Shown here: positions 35,659 through 45,430 of the stretch, one piece after another
Position numbering within the stretch: position 1 is the first letter of the stretch
How the letters are laid out: the number at the start of each line of letters is the position of its first letter
Assembly (NCBI GenBank): GCA_035762175.1
Contig: DASTPP010000064.1
Location: 17,745-81,744 of the forward strand
Length of the DNA stretch: 64,000 bases
Direction: 5' to 3'
Source of the DNA: DASTPP01 sp035762175
GTDB lineage: Bacteria > Myxococcota_A > Polyangia > Polyangiales > Polyangiaceae
Position numbers and translations under genes: made by a program
Notes under the pieces: model-generated
The model's database searches: none
What the model saw: only the letters and a program-made list of their open reading frames with translations
Told to the model about the DNA's origin: nothing

Positions 35659-37238
35659 GACGGCAGCGGCGGGGCGGGGCGCCGGGCGGAGGCGGGCGGC
35701 AGCCCCATGGCGGCGCCCCGGAGGGCGGGCGGCAGCGGGGTCACCGACGCGGGGGCGGGGTCGCGGCCGGCGCCGTGCAGCGTGATCTCCCAGCTTTCCA
35801 TCGTGCGGCCGCTGCGCACGGCCTTGGCGATGTCCTTCGGGTTCTGCAGGTTGAGCCAGCCGAGGTTCAGCTTGACCGACATGACCTCGACGCCGGGCAG
35901 CGCGGTGACGATGCGGATGTTGGTCGTGGTCTTCGAGTCGAGCAGCATGTCGAGCACGCGCCAGCCGTGCCCGAGGCCCTCGACGGCGCGCAGGCCGGGC
36001 ACGGCGCCGAGCTGCCGCAAGAGCTCGGACTCGGCGGCCCGCAGGTTGAGGTTGACGAGCACGATCTTCAGGCGGGGCGGCACCTCGTCGGGGCGCGCGG
36101 CGCGCTCGCGCACCCACTTGACGAAGGGCAGGGCGAGGGGGTTCTCGTCGCTGATGCTGCCGTCGAACCAGGTCTCGTCGGGCCGGTCGCCGATGCCGCG
36201 CACGGGCCGGAGCAAGAAGGGCACGGCGGTCGAGGCGGCGACGGCGAGGCGCGGGTCGCAGCCGATCATGAAGTCGCCGCACTCGGGCGAGAGGTGCTCG
36301 GGCGAGGTCAGGGCGGTGAGGCCCGAGCGCTGGGTGCTCGACGCGATGGTGTAGTGCGGCAGGGCGCGGGCGCGCCGCTCGGGCGGGTTGCGGCGCTCGA
36401 GCTCGGCGAGCCAGCCGGCCATCTCGGGCGCGGGCTGCTCGCCCTTGAGCTTCGACCAGGCGGCGCGCACGCGCTCTTTGGCGAAGCTGCCGGGGCTGCC
36501 GGTGACGAGGTGCGGCAGCCGGTCGTTGTAGAGGTCGAAGGCGAACTGGTCGACCGTGTCGAGCGAGAAGCCGGCCGCGTAGAGGTAGGTCAAGAAGGCG
36601 CCGCCCGAGCTGCCCCAGAGCTCGTCGATGCGGCTCCGGTCGCCCGCGAGCTTCTCGAGCGCCTTGAGCACGGGGGTGGCGGCGAACAGGCGGAAGCCGC
36701 CGCCGCCGATCGACACGACGACGCGGGCGTCGCGGTCGTTCAGCCAGGCGCGCCAGCCGCCGTAGAGCTGCGTGGCGCGCGTCAGGCGCTCGTCGGGGTG
36801 GCCGTGGGGCCGCTGCAGCTTGCGGAAGAGGTAGGTGCGGCGCCCGCCGGCCACGTCGAGCGCGACCATGTGCTCTTTCGGCGCCGGCAGGTGCTTGTCG
36901 TTGAGCAGCTGGCCCCGCCCCATGAATTCGAGCTCGAGGTCGGGGTCGAAGTACAGCATGAGGCGCGCCTCGGCGCAGGCGTTCTCGGGCAGGGGCTCGC
37001 TGACGAAGGCGGCCCAGGCGCGGTGCAGGCGGCGGTCGGTCGCGTCCCAGCGGTCGGCGTCGAGGGGCAGCTCGTCGAGCGCGCGCAGCGCGGGCAGCTC
37101 GCGGGCGAGGTGGGCGGCGGTCGCGGCGGTGACGACGGCCTCGGTGTCGCCCGGCGGCACGTGCACGAGCACCCCGCAGGCCCGGCGCGCGGCGGCGACG
37201 TGGCGCTCGGGCACCCGGAAGAGGCGCGGGCGCGCCAT
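35655..37238 (-). CDS. Patatin-like phospholipase
   Basis: 527 residues. The patatin domain starts near 173: oxyanion loop SIGGGGFRLF, GSSGG with nucleophile Ser211, and the Asp of the dyad in WFDGSISDENP (about residue 358). The N-terminal ~170 residues are extra, with no recognised domain. Members hydrolyse acyl esters of phospholipids or act as acyltransferases. The ATG at 37238 overlaps the acyltransferase stop (TGATG) and the stop overlaps the RND start. In this operon it may remodel the lipid made by the PKS and acyltransferase. Confidence 0.9.
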   Translation of the reverse strand: MARPRLFRVPERHVAAARRACGVLVHVPPGDTEAVVTAATAAHLARELPALRALDELPLDADRWDATDRRLHRAWAAFVSEPLPENACAEARLMLYFDPDLELEFMGRGQLLNDKHLPAPKEHMVALDVAGGRRTYLFRKLQRPHGHPDERLTRATQLYGGWRAWLNDRDARVVVSIGGGGFRLFAATPVLKALEKLAGDRSRIDELWGSSGGAFLTYLYAAGFSLDTVDQFAFDLYNDRLPHLVTGSPGSFAKERVRAAWSKLKGEQPAPEMAGWLAELERRNPPERRARALPHYTIASSTQRSGLTALTSPEHLSPECGDFMIGCDPRLAVAASTAVPFLLRPVRGIGDRPDETWFDGSISDENPLALPFVKWVRERAARPDEVPPRLKIVLVNLNLRAAESELLRQLGAVPGLRAVEGLGHGWRVLDMLLDSKTTTNIRIVTALPGVEVMSVKLNLGWLNLQNPKDIAKAVRSGRTMESWEITLHGAGRDPAPASVTPLPPALRGAAMGLPPASARRPAPPLPS

Positions 37239-38110
37239 CAGACCGGCCCCCCCTCGGGGTCGAGGTCGAGGGCGTCGACCATCAGCCGGCGCATGCGCGA
37301 GACGACGCGCGCGTGGTGGGCGACGACGTCTTCGTCGCGCACCTGGTCTTTGGCGACGTCGGGGTAGATCGGCTCGGAGAGCAGGTGCCAGAGCTTGCGC
37401 GGGCGCGGCACCGCCGTGCCCCAGCGCCCGACGAAGAGCGGGGCCGGGGCGCGGAAGCGCTCGTAGACCCAGGGCGTGACCGGGTTGTCGATGACCGTGT
37501 AGAGGTCGTCGCCGCGCGGGCAGGCGGCCAGCACGATGGGCGCGCCCGAGAGCATCGACATGCGGACGAAGCCGGTGCGGCCCGCCCAGTCGAAGGTGTA
37601 CTTGGCGCGCGAGCTGCGCAGCCCCTCGCGCATGCCGCCGGGGGCGAGCCCGATGATCTCGCCCCGCCCGAGCATCTCGACCACCGCCTCGCGCGTGCCC
37701 TCGACGAAGCCCGCGCCCTCGAAGATCTGCCTGAGCGGGGGCGTGCGGAAGATGAAGCGGTCGGCGAGCCCGCGGAAGACGCGGCCGAGCCGGTCGAGCA
37801 TCGGCACCCCGAGCAAGAACGAATCGTAGGTCGCGAGCGTGTGGTGGAAGGCGATGAGGGCGGGCCCGGTGCGGGGCAGGTGCTCGAAGCCGAACGCCTC
37901 GTACTCGTGATAGCGCGCCAGCCCGCGCAGCACGGCCTCGGCGGCCGCGAAGCCGAGCGAGCGGGGGCGCTCGGTCGTGCCCGTCGGGGCGCGGTCGCGC
38001 GCGCCCGCGGCGGCGGCGTCGGCCGTCGGGGCGGCCTTCGGGGCCGGGGCCGGCCTCGTCGCGGCCGCGCCGTTCGTCGTCTTCGTCGTCGTGGTGGTGG
38101 TCGTCGTCAT
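37238..38110 (-). CDS. MGAT/PlsC-like lysophospholipid acyltransferase
   Basis: 290 residues. After a Thr/Ala-rich, probably disordered 50-residue start (including an MTTTTTTTTK run), the acyltransferase domain shows HTLATYD (H90-x5-D96). IIGLAPGGMREGL is the pattern of the MGAT/DGAT-related LPLAT branch rather than of classical PlsC. It transfers an acyl group to a glycerol or similar hydroxyl. The ATG at 38110 overlaps the PKS stop (ATGA), so it is coupled to the synthase. A role in esterifying the polyketide acyl chain is inferred. Confidence 0.85.
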   Translation of the reverse strand: MTTTTTTTTKTTNGAAATRPAPAPKAAPTADAAAAGARDRAPTGTTERPRSLGFAAAEAVLRGLARYHEYEAFGFEHLPRTGPALIAFHHTLATYDSFLLGVPMLDRLGRVFRGLADRFIFRTPPLRQIFEGAGFVEGTREAVVEMLGRGEIIGLAPGGMREGLRSSRAKYTFDWAGRTGFVRMSMLSGAPIVLAACPRGDDLYTVIDNPVTPWVYERFRAPAPLFVGRWGTAVPRPRKLWHLLSEPIYPDVAKDQVRDEDVVAHHARVVSRMRRLMVDALDLDPEGGPV

Positions 38111-41100
38111 GGCTGACCCCCAAGGGCGAGGAGGGAAGGAGCGAGCGCCTTGGCGAGCGCGCGGCGCGGACGCGTCTCTTGCAAAAAGAGGTGGCCGCCG
38201 TCGAGCGACACGCCGCCGCCGAAGTTTAGGCCGAGCGCGGCGATGTCGTCACCGTCGACGCAGGGCAACGGGTCGGAATTGCCGCGGGCGACGACGACCG
38301 GGCTCTGCACCCGGCCGAGGGCGCCCCTCGCCTCGCCGCTGGCCACGCCGGTGCGGGCGCCGAGCCAAAGATCGCGCCGCGCGGCCGCGACGGTCTCCCG
38401 CAGGCGCCCGCCGCCCTCCTCGAGCAGCGCCTCGGGGAAGTGCAGACGCCGCAGCGCGTCGATGACCTGGGCGTCGCTGACCTTCTCGGGCGACTCGGCC
38501 CCCTTCGGCACCAGCGACGCGAGCACCTCGGGCTTGGGCACCGACCCCAGGCACAGGAACGAAGGCTCGACCCCCCGCCGCGAGCGCAGCTCGGCGGCGA
38601 CCTCGAGGGCGACCCAGCCGCCGATCGAGTGGCCGTAGAACGCGAAGGGCACGTCGAGCAGCGGCGCGAGCTCTTCGACCAGGCGGCCCCGCAGCGCCGC
38701 GACCGGCCCGCGCAGCAGGGCGTCCTCGTCGCCGCCGAGCGCGGGCAGCTCGACCGAGCAGACCTCGACGCCGGGCGGCACGATCGACGACCAGTCGTCG
38801 AAGGCCTCGTGCCCCATCGTCATGGGCGGGAAGCAGAAGATGCGCGCCGAGGGCGCGCCCTCGCCGTGCCGGCGCACCCACGCGGGCGCGGCCTTGGCCG
38901 CCGCGGGCTTGCCGCCGCCGGCGAGCAGCTCGTCGGCGAGCGCGCGCACCGTCGGGCCGCGCAAGAGGCGCACGAGCGGCACCGTGGCGCCGAGCTCGGC
39001 GCGCAGCCACGCCTCGAGCTGCGCGGCCGAGAGCGAGTCGAGGCCGACGCGCTCGAGGCTCGTGTCGGCGTCGACCGGGCCCTCGGCGCCGACCAGCTTG
39101 GCCACGGCGCGGGCGATGGCCTCGACCAGGATGGCGCCCTTCTGGGGCCCCTCGGCCGCGGCGACCCGGGCCGAGAGGCGCTCGCCGCCCTCGGCCGCCG
39201 CGCGGCCCCCGCCCTCGGCGCGCAGCGCGGCGAAGCGGCGGTCGCGGCCCGCGGTCGGCAGCCGCGCCCAGTCGACGGCGGCGGCGACGCGGTCGGTCGC
39301 GCCCTCGACGAGCGCCTGCTCGAGCATCGCGAGCGCGTCGCCGACGCGCATCGCCCCGACCCCGTGCGCCAGGATCTTGCGGCGCTGCTCGGGCGCCGCC
39401 CGGGCGACCACGCCGACGTCGTCGATGGCGCCGAAGTGCACGCAGGTCGCCGGCAGCCCGAGGCCGCGGCGGTGCTCGGCGAACGAGGCGAGGAAGGCGT
39501 TGGCCGCGGCGTAGTTGCCCTGGCCCGGGCTGCCCACGACCGACGCGATCGACGAGAAGAGCACGAAGGCGTCGAGCTCGTGGCCGGAAGCGGCGCGGTG
39601 CAGGTTCCACGCGCCGGCGATCTTGGGCGCCGCCACCGCCCGGAAGCGCGCGGCGTCGAGCGCGGCGAGCGGCGCGTCGTCGAGCACCATCGCGGCGTGG
39701 AAGACGCCGCGCAGCGGGGCCTTCTGGCCGATCTCGGCGACCAGGGCGGAGACCCGCCCGGCGTCGTCGACCGGGCAGGCCCGCACCCAGACCTCGGCGC
39801 CGGCGCGCCTCATCTCGTCGAGGGCCGGCGCGTCGGCGGGGTCGACGGCGCCGCGGCGCGAGGCGAGCACGAGGTGGCGCGCGCCCCGCTCGACCAGCCA
39901 GCGCGCGACGGCCAGGCCGAAGCCGCCGCAGCCGCCCGTGACGAGGTACGCCCCGTCGGGCCGCGCCGCGAAGCGCTGGGGCCGCGCCGCCGCGACGACG
40001 CCGCCCGCGGGCACCGTGACGGCGACCTTGCCGATGTGCCGGGCCTGCGCGAGCGTCGAGAGCGCCTCGGCCGCCCGCTCGAGGGGGAATTCGCGCGTCG
40101 GCAGCGGCGCGAACTCGCCCGCCTCGATGCGCCGGACGCCCTCGGCCAGGCAGCGGCCCAGCGCCTCTTTGCGCTGCGAGGCCCAGCGGTTGACGTCGAG
40201 GCAGTAAAAGGCGCGGTTCTCGCCGAACACGTCGAGGCTGATCTGACGGTTCTTGTAGATGTCGACCTTGCCGATCTCGACGAAGCGGCCGAAGGGGGCG
40301 AGGCTGCGCAGGCCCTGGCTCAGCATGCGCCCCGAGAGCGAGTTGAGCACCACGTCGACGCCGCGCCCGCCCGTCAGCTCGAGCGCCGCGTCGTGGAAGG
40401 CCGGCGAGCGCGAGCCGAGCACGTGCTCGACGCCGAGCCGGTGCAAGAAGGCGCGCTTCTCGTCGCTGCTCGTCGTCGCGATGACCCGCGCCCCGATCGC
40501 CCGGGCGATCTGAACCGCCGCGATGCCGACGCCGCCGGTGCCCGCGTGAATGAGCACCGTCTCGCCCGCCGCGAGGCCCGCGAGCTGCTCGAGCGCCAGC
40601 GCCGCCGTCAAATACGCCGTCGGGACGGCGGCCGCCGCGGCGAACGAGAGGCGCGCGGGCTTCTTCGCCACGTGGTGCCGGTGCGCGAGGAGCGAGGTGC
40701 CGAGCGACGAGGGCGCGAGGCCCATCACCTCGTCGCCCGGCGCGAAGTCGCGCACGTTCGCGCCCACGGCCCGGACGACGCCCGAGAACTCCATGCCGAG
40801 CTCGGCGCCCGACATGCCGCCGGCCCAGGCCCGGTCGGGCAGCATGGCCATGGCGACGACGACGTCTTTGAAGTTGAGGCCGACGGCGCGCACCGCCACC
40901 TTGAGCTCGTCGGGCCCGGGCTCGGGGCAGAGCGCGGGCGAGAGCGCGACCGACGAGACCACGCCCGGCGACTGCGCGAACGCGCGCACGTCGCGCTTCG
41001 ACAGGTCGACCTCGATCGTGGCCGGGGCCGCCCCGGCCCGCCCGAGCCGGAGCGCGTAGACCTCGCCCCCGCGGCTCGCGAGCTCGGCGTGCGCCGGCTC

Positions 41101-44100
41101 GGCCTCGTCGAGCAAGCGCCCGAGGGCGGCCCAGTCGGCCTCGGCGGGCGCGGCCGGCAGGTCGAGCAGCGTCGTCGTGGCGTTGGCGAGCTCGCTCATC
41201 GCGACGCGGCCCGCGCCCCAGAGCGGCGACGCGTCCGGGAGGGCGAGCTCGCCCGGCTCGATCGCGAAGACGCCCCGCGTGACCAGCCAGAGCCGCAGCG
41301 TCTCGGCGCGGGGCAGGCCGGCCGAGGCCCGCAAGAGCGTCGCGAGCGCCACCGGGCCCTCGACCAGCGCCCGCTCGGAGGCCGACGCGTCCGACGAGGG
41401 CTCGCCGGCGTCGAGCGTGCCGAGGTGCACGAGGCCCTCGAAGGGCACGCGCGAGGCCTCCTCGCGCAGCCGCGACAGCGAGTCGGTCACCGGGCCTTGC
41501 GCCACCAGCGCCCGCTTGCCGCGCGCTTCGAGCTGCCTCGCGATCGCGTCGGCGCGCCCGCGCGACGAGGGCGGCGCGAGCACGATCCAGAGGCCCGGCG
41601 GCCCGGCGGCGGGCCCGGCGGGCGGCAGGGGCTCGAGGCGCTCCCAGCGGCGCTCGTAGGCGTGCTGCTCGCGCAAGACGGCCTCGCGGGCGACGCCGGG
41701 CACCTGGCGCAGGCGCAGCCCCTGGAGCGAGACGCAGGGCTCGCCCTCGTCGTCGGCCGCGAACACGTCGACGACGAGATCGCGCCCGGTGCCGGCGCCG
41801 CTCGAGCGGGCGTAGACCCAGAGCCGGCCCGTCGAGTGCGGGGCGTGAATCTGGAAGCGGCCGACCCCGGCCGGCAGGAAGAGCCCGCGCGCCCGGCCGC
41901 CCGAGGCCGCCTGCGAGAGGGCGCCGAGCGCGGCGGTCTGCAGCATGCCGTCGAGCAGCACGGGGTGCACGAGGTGGCGCCGGCCGTCGAAGGCGAGCGA
42001 CTCGGAGAGCTCGAGCTCGGCGACGGTCTCGTCGCCCGTCGTCCGGAACGAGAGCAGCGTGCGGAAGGGCGGCCCGAGGTCGAGGCCCGCGGCGCGCGCC
42101 TCGTCGTAGAGGGCGTCGGGCTCGAGCGCGCGGCCGCCGAAGGCGCGCAGCGCGGCCCAGTCGAGCGCGGGCGCCGCCATCCGGTCGCCCGAGTGGTTGA
42201 CGCGGCCGCGCGAGTGCTCGATCGCGCCGTCGTCGCCGGCCGAGGCGAGCACGAAGTGCCCCTCGTCGCCGTAGACCTCGAGGCGCAGCTCGGTCGCGTC
42301 GGTCTCGGCCGGCACGACGACGGGCCGGCGGAACTCGACGTCCTCGAGGAAGGCCGCCTCGCCCAGGCCCGCGCGGCGGGCGGCGAACGCCATCGCCTCG
42401 AGCTGCGCGGCGCCCGGCACGACGACCGAGCCCTGCACGCGGTGGTCGGCGAGGTAGGCGTCGACGTGGGCGTCGAAGCGGACGACGGCGGCGAAGGTCG
42501 TGGGCTCCTTCGAGCCGGGCTCGAGCGCCGCGACGTGCGGGTGGCCGCTGCGGTCTTTGCCGGTGCGGCGCGCGGCCGCGACGGCGCTCTCCTGCCAGTG
42601 CGAGGTCTGGGCGAGCGGGTGGCGGGGCAGGTCGAGCCGGCCGGCGCCCTCGGCCGCGACGGGCGCCGGGGCGCAGCGCACGCCCGCGACGAAGAGCCCG
42701 GCGAGGCACTCGGCGAGGGCGAGGTCGTCGTCGCGGTCGCGGCGCAGGGTGCTCACGTACGCCGCGCGCGAGCCGCGCGCCCGCAGGGTCTCTTCGCCGC
42801 CGCGCCGCAAGATGGGGTGCGGCCCGACCTCGACGAAGGCGCCGAGCTTCGCGCCGGCCATCGCGCCGATCGCCGCCTCGAAGAGCACGGGCTCGCGGAT
42901 GTTCTTCCACCAGTAGTCGACGCCGAGATCGCGGCCCGAGAGCTCGGCGCCGGTGACGGTCGAGTAGAAGGGCACGCGGCCCTCGGCCGTCGCGACCTCG
43001 CCGAGGAGCTCGCGGAACTCGCGCTCGATCGGGTCCATCAGCCGGCAGTGGAAGGGCACGCCCACGTCGAGCAGGCGGAAGAACTTGCCCTCGGCCTCGA
43101 GGCGCCGCCCGAGCTCGCGCACCGCCTCGCTCGGGCCCGCGACGGTGACGGCGCCCGGGCCGTTGACGGCGGCGACGTCGATCTCGCCGCCTCGCAAGAG
43201 CGCCCGCGCCTCGGCCTCGCCCAGGCCGAGCGCGGCCATCGAGCCCTTGCCCTCGGCGCGCGCCTGGCAGCGGCTGCGCGCGTAGACGATGCGCGTCGCC
43301 TCGTCGGCCGTGAGCGCGCCCGCGGTCACGGCGGCCGCGAGCTCGCCGATGCTGTGCCCCACGGTGGCCGCCGGCCGCACGCCGCTCGCCTCGAGCAGGC
43401 GGGCCACGCCGAGCTGCACCGCGAAGAGGCAGGGCTGCGCCACCCGGGTCTCGGACATGCGCGACGACGACTCGTCCTTCTGGAGCTCGGCGGCGAGCGA
43501 GCCGCCCTCGTCGGCCAGCCAGCCGAGCGCGCGCAGCTTGCCGCCCACCTCGTCGATCGTCGCCCGGAAGGCCTCGTTCGTGCGCAGGAGCGTGCGGGCC
43601 ATGCCCCACCACTGCGAGCCCTGGCCGCCGAACACGAAGGCGACGGCCGGCTCTTCGCGCACGTCGGCGAGGCGGCCGGTGAAGACGCCCGCGGGCGCCT
43701 CGGCCTTCGGGGCGAAGGCGGCGAGGCGCGCGGCGAGCTCGTCGACGCCCTTGCCGACGACGGCGAGGCGGTGCTCGAACGACGAGCGGCGCGTCGCGAG
43801 CGCGAGCGCGAGGCCGCGCGCCTCGGCGACGCCTTCGCCGCGCAGCCGCTCGGCCGTCTCGCGGGCCATCGCCTCGAGCGCCTCGGGGGTGCGGGCCGAC
43901 AGGAAGACCGGCGCGACGACGCCGGCCGCCGCCGGGCGGGGCGAGGGGCGGGCCGGGGCCTTCGGGGCGGGCGGCGGCCCCTCGATCACGACGTGCGCGT
44001 TGGCGCCGCCGAAGCCGAACGAGTTGACGCCGCCGAAGAGCGGCCCCCCGCCGGGCAGGGGCAAGATCTCGGTCGCGACGCGCAGGCCGAGCGCGTCAAA

Positions 44101-45354
44101 GGGGATCTTGGGGTTCGGCGCCCGGAAGTGCAGGTTCGGGTACACCCTGCGGTCGCCGAGCGTCAAGAGCAGCTTGAAGAGCCCGGCCATGCCCGCCGCG
44201 CTCTCGAGGTGGCCCAGGTTCGTCTTGACCGAGCCGATGAAGAGCGGCGCGCCCGCGGGCCGCGCCCGCCCGAGCACCCGCCCGATCGCCTCGGCCTCGA
44301 TCGGGTCGCCCGCCGGCGTGCCCGTGCCGTGCGCCTCGACGTAGGCGAGCCGCGCGGGCTCGACCCCCGCGCTGCCGTAGGCCGCCGCGAGCAGATCTTC
44401 TTGCGCCGTGCGGCTCGGCATCGTCATGCCGAGCGTGCGGCCGTCCTGGTTGATGGCCGTGCCGCGAATGACGCCGTACACCCGGTCGCCGGCCGCGAGC
44501 GCGGCCGCGAGCGGCTTGATGACCACGACGCCGACGCCCTCGCCGCGCACGTAGCCGTTCGCGTCGGCCGAGAACGCGCGGCACTCGCCGTCGGGCGACA
44601 AGAAGCCCCCGGTGCTGAAGCCGATGGTCGGCTCGGGCCGCAGGACGACGTTGACGCCGCCGGCGAGGGCCGCCTCCGCGTCGCCGTCCCAGATCGCGCG
44701 GCAGGCGCAGTGAATCGCCGTCAGCGACGACGAGCACGCCGTGTCGACGCTGAAGCTCGGCCCCCGCAGGTCGAACACGTACGAGACCCGGTTCGACACG
44801 ATGCTGAGGGCCGAGCCCGTGTTCGTCGTCGGCCCGATGCGGTCGCGCTCCGAGCTCGCCGCCTGGATGCCGTCGTAGTCGCGGCCGCTGCAGCCGATGA
44901 CCACGGCCACGCGGCGGCCCGAGACCGCCTCCCAGGGCAGCCCGGCGTCCTCGAGGGCCCGGAAGCTCGCCTCGAGCACCAGCCGCTGCTGCGGGTCGAT
45001 GCGCCGCGCCTCGGCCGGCGCGATGCCGAAGAAGGCGGCGTCGAAGGCGTCGACCCGGCGCAGGAAGGCCCCGCGCCGCGCGTGGATGTGCCCCGCCTTG
45101 CGGAAGTCGGGGTGGTAGAAGCTCGCCGCGTCCCAGCGGTCGGCCGGCACGTCCGAGACGAGCGAGCGGCGCTCGAGCAGCACCGCGCGCAGGTCGTCGA
45201 GCGACTCGACGTCGCCGGGCAGCCGGCACCCGACGCCCACGATCGCGAGGGGCTCGCGCGTGGCGGTCGACGTAGTCTTGGCGAAAGCAATCGGGGGGGA
45301 AGATCGGCGCGGCATGGGGCCGAAGTGGTACGAACATGCCCCCGGCACGGCCAT
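38107..45354 (-). CDS. Single-module, fully reducing type I polyketide synthase (KS-AT-DH-ER-KR-ACP-TE)
   Basis: 2415 residues. KS: Cys207 in DTACSSS, EAHGTGT, KTNLGHLE. AT: GHSIGE near 668, with VPFH at the specificity site, closer to malonyl-type than methylmalonyl-type. DH: HRVQGSVVVP near 970 (Hx3Gx4P intact). ER: HAGTGGVG near 1600. KR: TGGCGGFG near 1803, LDD motif (B-type), catalytic Tyr in GQGNYAAAN. ACP: LDSL near 2108. TE: GHSIGG near 2243 and GGHLFL. All catalytic residues seem present, so one cycle gives full reduction. Repeated use would give a long saturated chain released by the TE. Start is ATG 45354 or, more likely by domain position, ATG 45315. It is first gene of the operon. 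Confidence 0.95.
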   Translation of the reverse strand: MAVPGACSYHFGPMPRRSSPPIAFAKTTSTATREPLAIVGVGCRLPGDVESLDDLRAVLLERRSLVSDVPADRWDAASFYHPDFRKAGHIHARRGAFLRRVDAFDAAFFGIAPAEARRIDPQQRLVLEASFRALEDAGLPWEAVSGRRVAVVIGCSGRDYDGIQAASSERDRIGPTTNTGSALSIVSNRVSYVFDLRGPSFSVDTACSSSLTAIHCACRAIWDGDAEAALAGGVNVVLRPEPTIGFSTGGFLSPDGECRAFSADANGYVRGEGVGVVVIKPLAAALAAGDRVYGVIRGTAINQDGRTLGMTMPSRTAQEDLLAAAYGSAGVEPARLAYVEAHGTGTPAGDPIEAEAIGRVLGRARPAGAPLFIGSVKTNLGHLESAAGMAGLFKLLLTLGDRRVYPNLHFRAPNPKIPFDALGLRVATEILPLPGGGPLFGGVNSFGFGGANAHVVIEGPPPAPKAPARPSPRPAAAGVVAPVFLSARTPEALEAMARETAERLRGEGVAEARGLALALATRRSSFEHRLAVVGKGVDELAARLAAFAPKAEAPAGVFTGRLADVREEPAVAFVFGGQGSQWWGMARTLLRTNEAFRATIDEVGGKLRALGWLADEGGSLAAELQKDESSSRMSETRVAQPCLFAVQLGVARLLEASGVRPAATVGHSIGELAAAVTAGALTADEATRIVYARSRCQARAEGKGSMAALGLGEAEARALLRGGEIDVAAVNGPGAVTVAGPSEAVRELGRRLEAEGKFFRLLDVGVPFHCRLMDPIEREFRELLGEVATAEGRVPFYSTVTGAELSGRDLGVDYWWKNIREPVLFEAAIGAMAGAKLGAFVEVGPHPILRRGGEETLRARGSRAAYVSTLRRDRDDDLALAECLAGLFVAGVRCAPAPVAAEGAGRLDLPRHPLAQTSHWQESAVAAARRTGKDRSGHPHVAALEPGSKEPTTFAAVVRFDAHVDAYLADHRVQGSVVVPGAAQLEAMAFAARRAGLGEAAFLEDVEFRRPVVVPAETDATELRLEVYGDEGHFVLASAGDDGAIEHSRGRVNHSGDRMAAPALDWAALRAFGGRALEPDALYDEARAAGLDLGPPFRTLLSFRTTGDETVAELELSESLAFDGRRHLVHPVLLDGMLQTAALGALSQAASGGRARGLFLPAGVGRFQIHAPHSTGRLWVYARSSGAGTGRDLVVDVFAADDEGEPCVSLQGLRLRQVPGVAREAVLREQHAYERRWERLEPLPPAGPAAGPPGLWIVLAPPSSRGRADAIARQLEARGKRALVAQGPVTDSLSRLREEASRVPFEGLVHLGTLDAGEPSSDASASERALVEGPVALATLLRASAGLPRAETLRLWLVTRGVFAIEPGELALPDASPLWGAGRVAMSELANATTTLLDLPAAPAEADWAALGRLLDEAEPAHAELASRGGEVYALRLGRAGAAPATIEVDLSKRDVRAFAQSPGVVSSVALSPALCPEPGPDELKVAVRAVGLNFKDVVVAMAMLPDRAWAGGMSGAELGMEFSGVVRAVGANVRDFAPGDEVMGLAPSSLGTSLLAHRHHVAKKPARLSFAAAAAVPTAYLTAALALEQLAGLAAGETVLIHAGTGGVGIAAVQIARAIGARVIATTSSDEKRAFLHRLGVEHVLGSRSPAFHDAALELTGGRGVDVVLNSLSGRMLSQGLRSLAPFGRFVEIGKVDIYKNRQISLDVFGENRAFYCLDVNRWASQRKEALGRCLAEGVRRIEAGEFAPLPTREFPLERAAEALSTLAQARHIGKVAVTVPAGGVVAAARPQRFAARPDGAYLVTGGCGGFGLAVARWLVERGARHLVLASRRGAVDPADAPALDEMRRAGAEVWVRACPVDDAGRVSALVAEIGQKAPLRGVFHAAMVLDDAPLAALDAARFRAVAAPKIAGAWNLHRAASGHELDAFVLFSSIASVVGSPGQGNYAAANAFLASFAEHRRGLGLPATCVHFGAIDDVGVVARAAPEQRRKILAHGVGAMRVGDALAMLEQALVEGATDRVAAAVDWARLPTAGRDRRFAALRAEGGGRAAAEGGERLSARVAAAEGPQKGAILVEAIARAVAKLVGAEGPVDADTSLERVGLDSLSAAQLEAWLRAELGATVPLVRLLRGPTVRALADELLAGGGKPAAAKAAPAWVRRHGEGAPSARIFCFPPMTMGHEAFDDWSSIVPPGVEVCSVELPALGGDEDALLRGPVAALRGRLVEELAPLLDVPFAFYGHSIGGWVALEVAAELRSRRGVEPSFLCLGSVPKPEVLASLVPKGAESPEKVSDAQVIDALRRLHFPEALLEEGGGRLRETVAAARRDLWLGARTGVASGEARGALGRVQSPVVVARGNSDPLPCVDGDDIAALGLNFGGGVSLDGGHLFLQETRPRRALAKALAPSLLALGGQP

Positions 45355-45370
45355 AGGCCGTGTGGCCTAT
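45353..45370. promoter_or_regulatory. Palindromic operator candidate at the PKS/desaturase divergent promoter
   Basis: ATAGGCCGTGTGGCCTAT: 7-bp perfect arms 45353-45359 and 45364-45370 around GTGT. It overlaps the upstream PKS ATG (45354), which fits better if translation starts at 45315. TTGACG, a possible -35 box for the desaturase, lies at 45384-45389. A shared repressor is suggested, not shown. Confidence 0.45.
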
Positions 45371-45430
45371 CGCGCGACGAAACTTGACGGGGCGGGCCCG
45401 CGCGGCTGGGTCCGGCTTGATCCAGGCTAG

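Noticed and set aside
38440..45387. A 2315-codon plus-strand frame opposite the PKS
   Set aside because: Exactly antisense to the PKS and without recognisable motifs; the PKS frame has all catalytic signatures.
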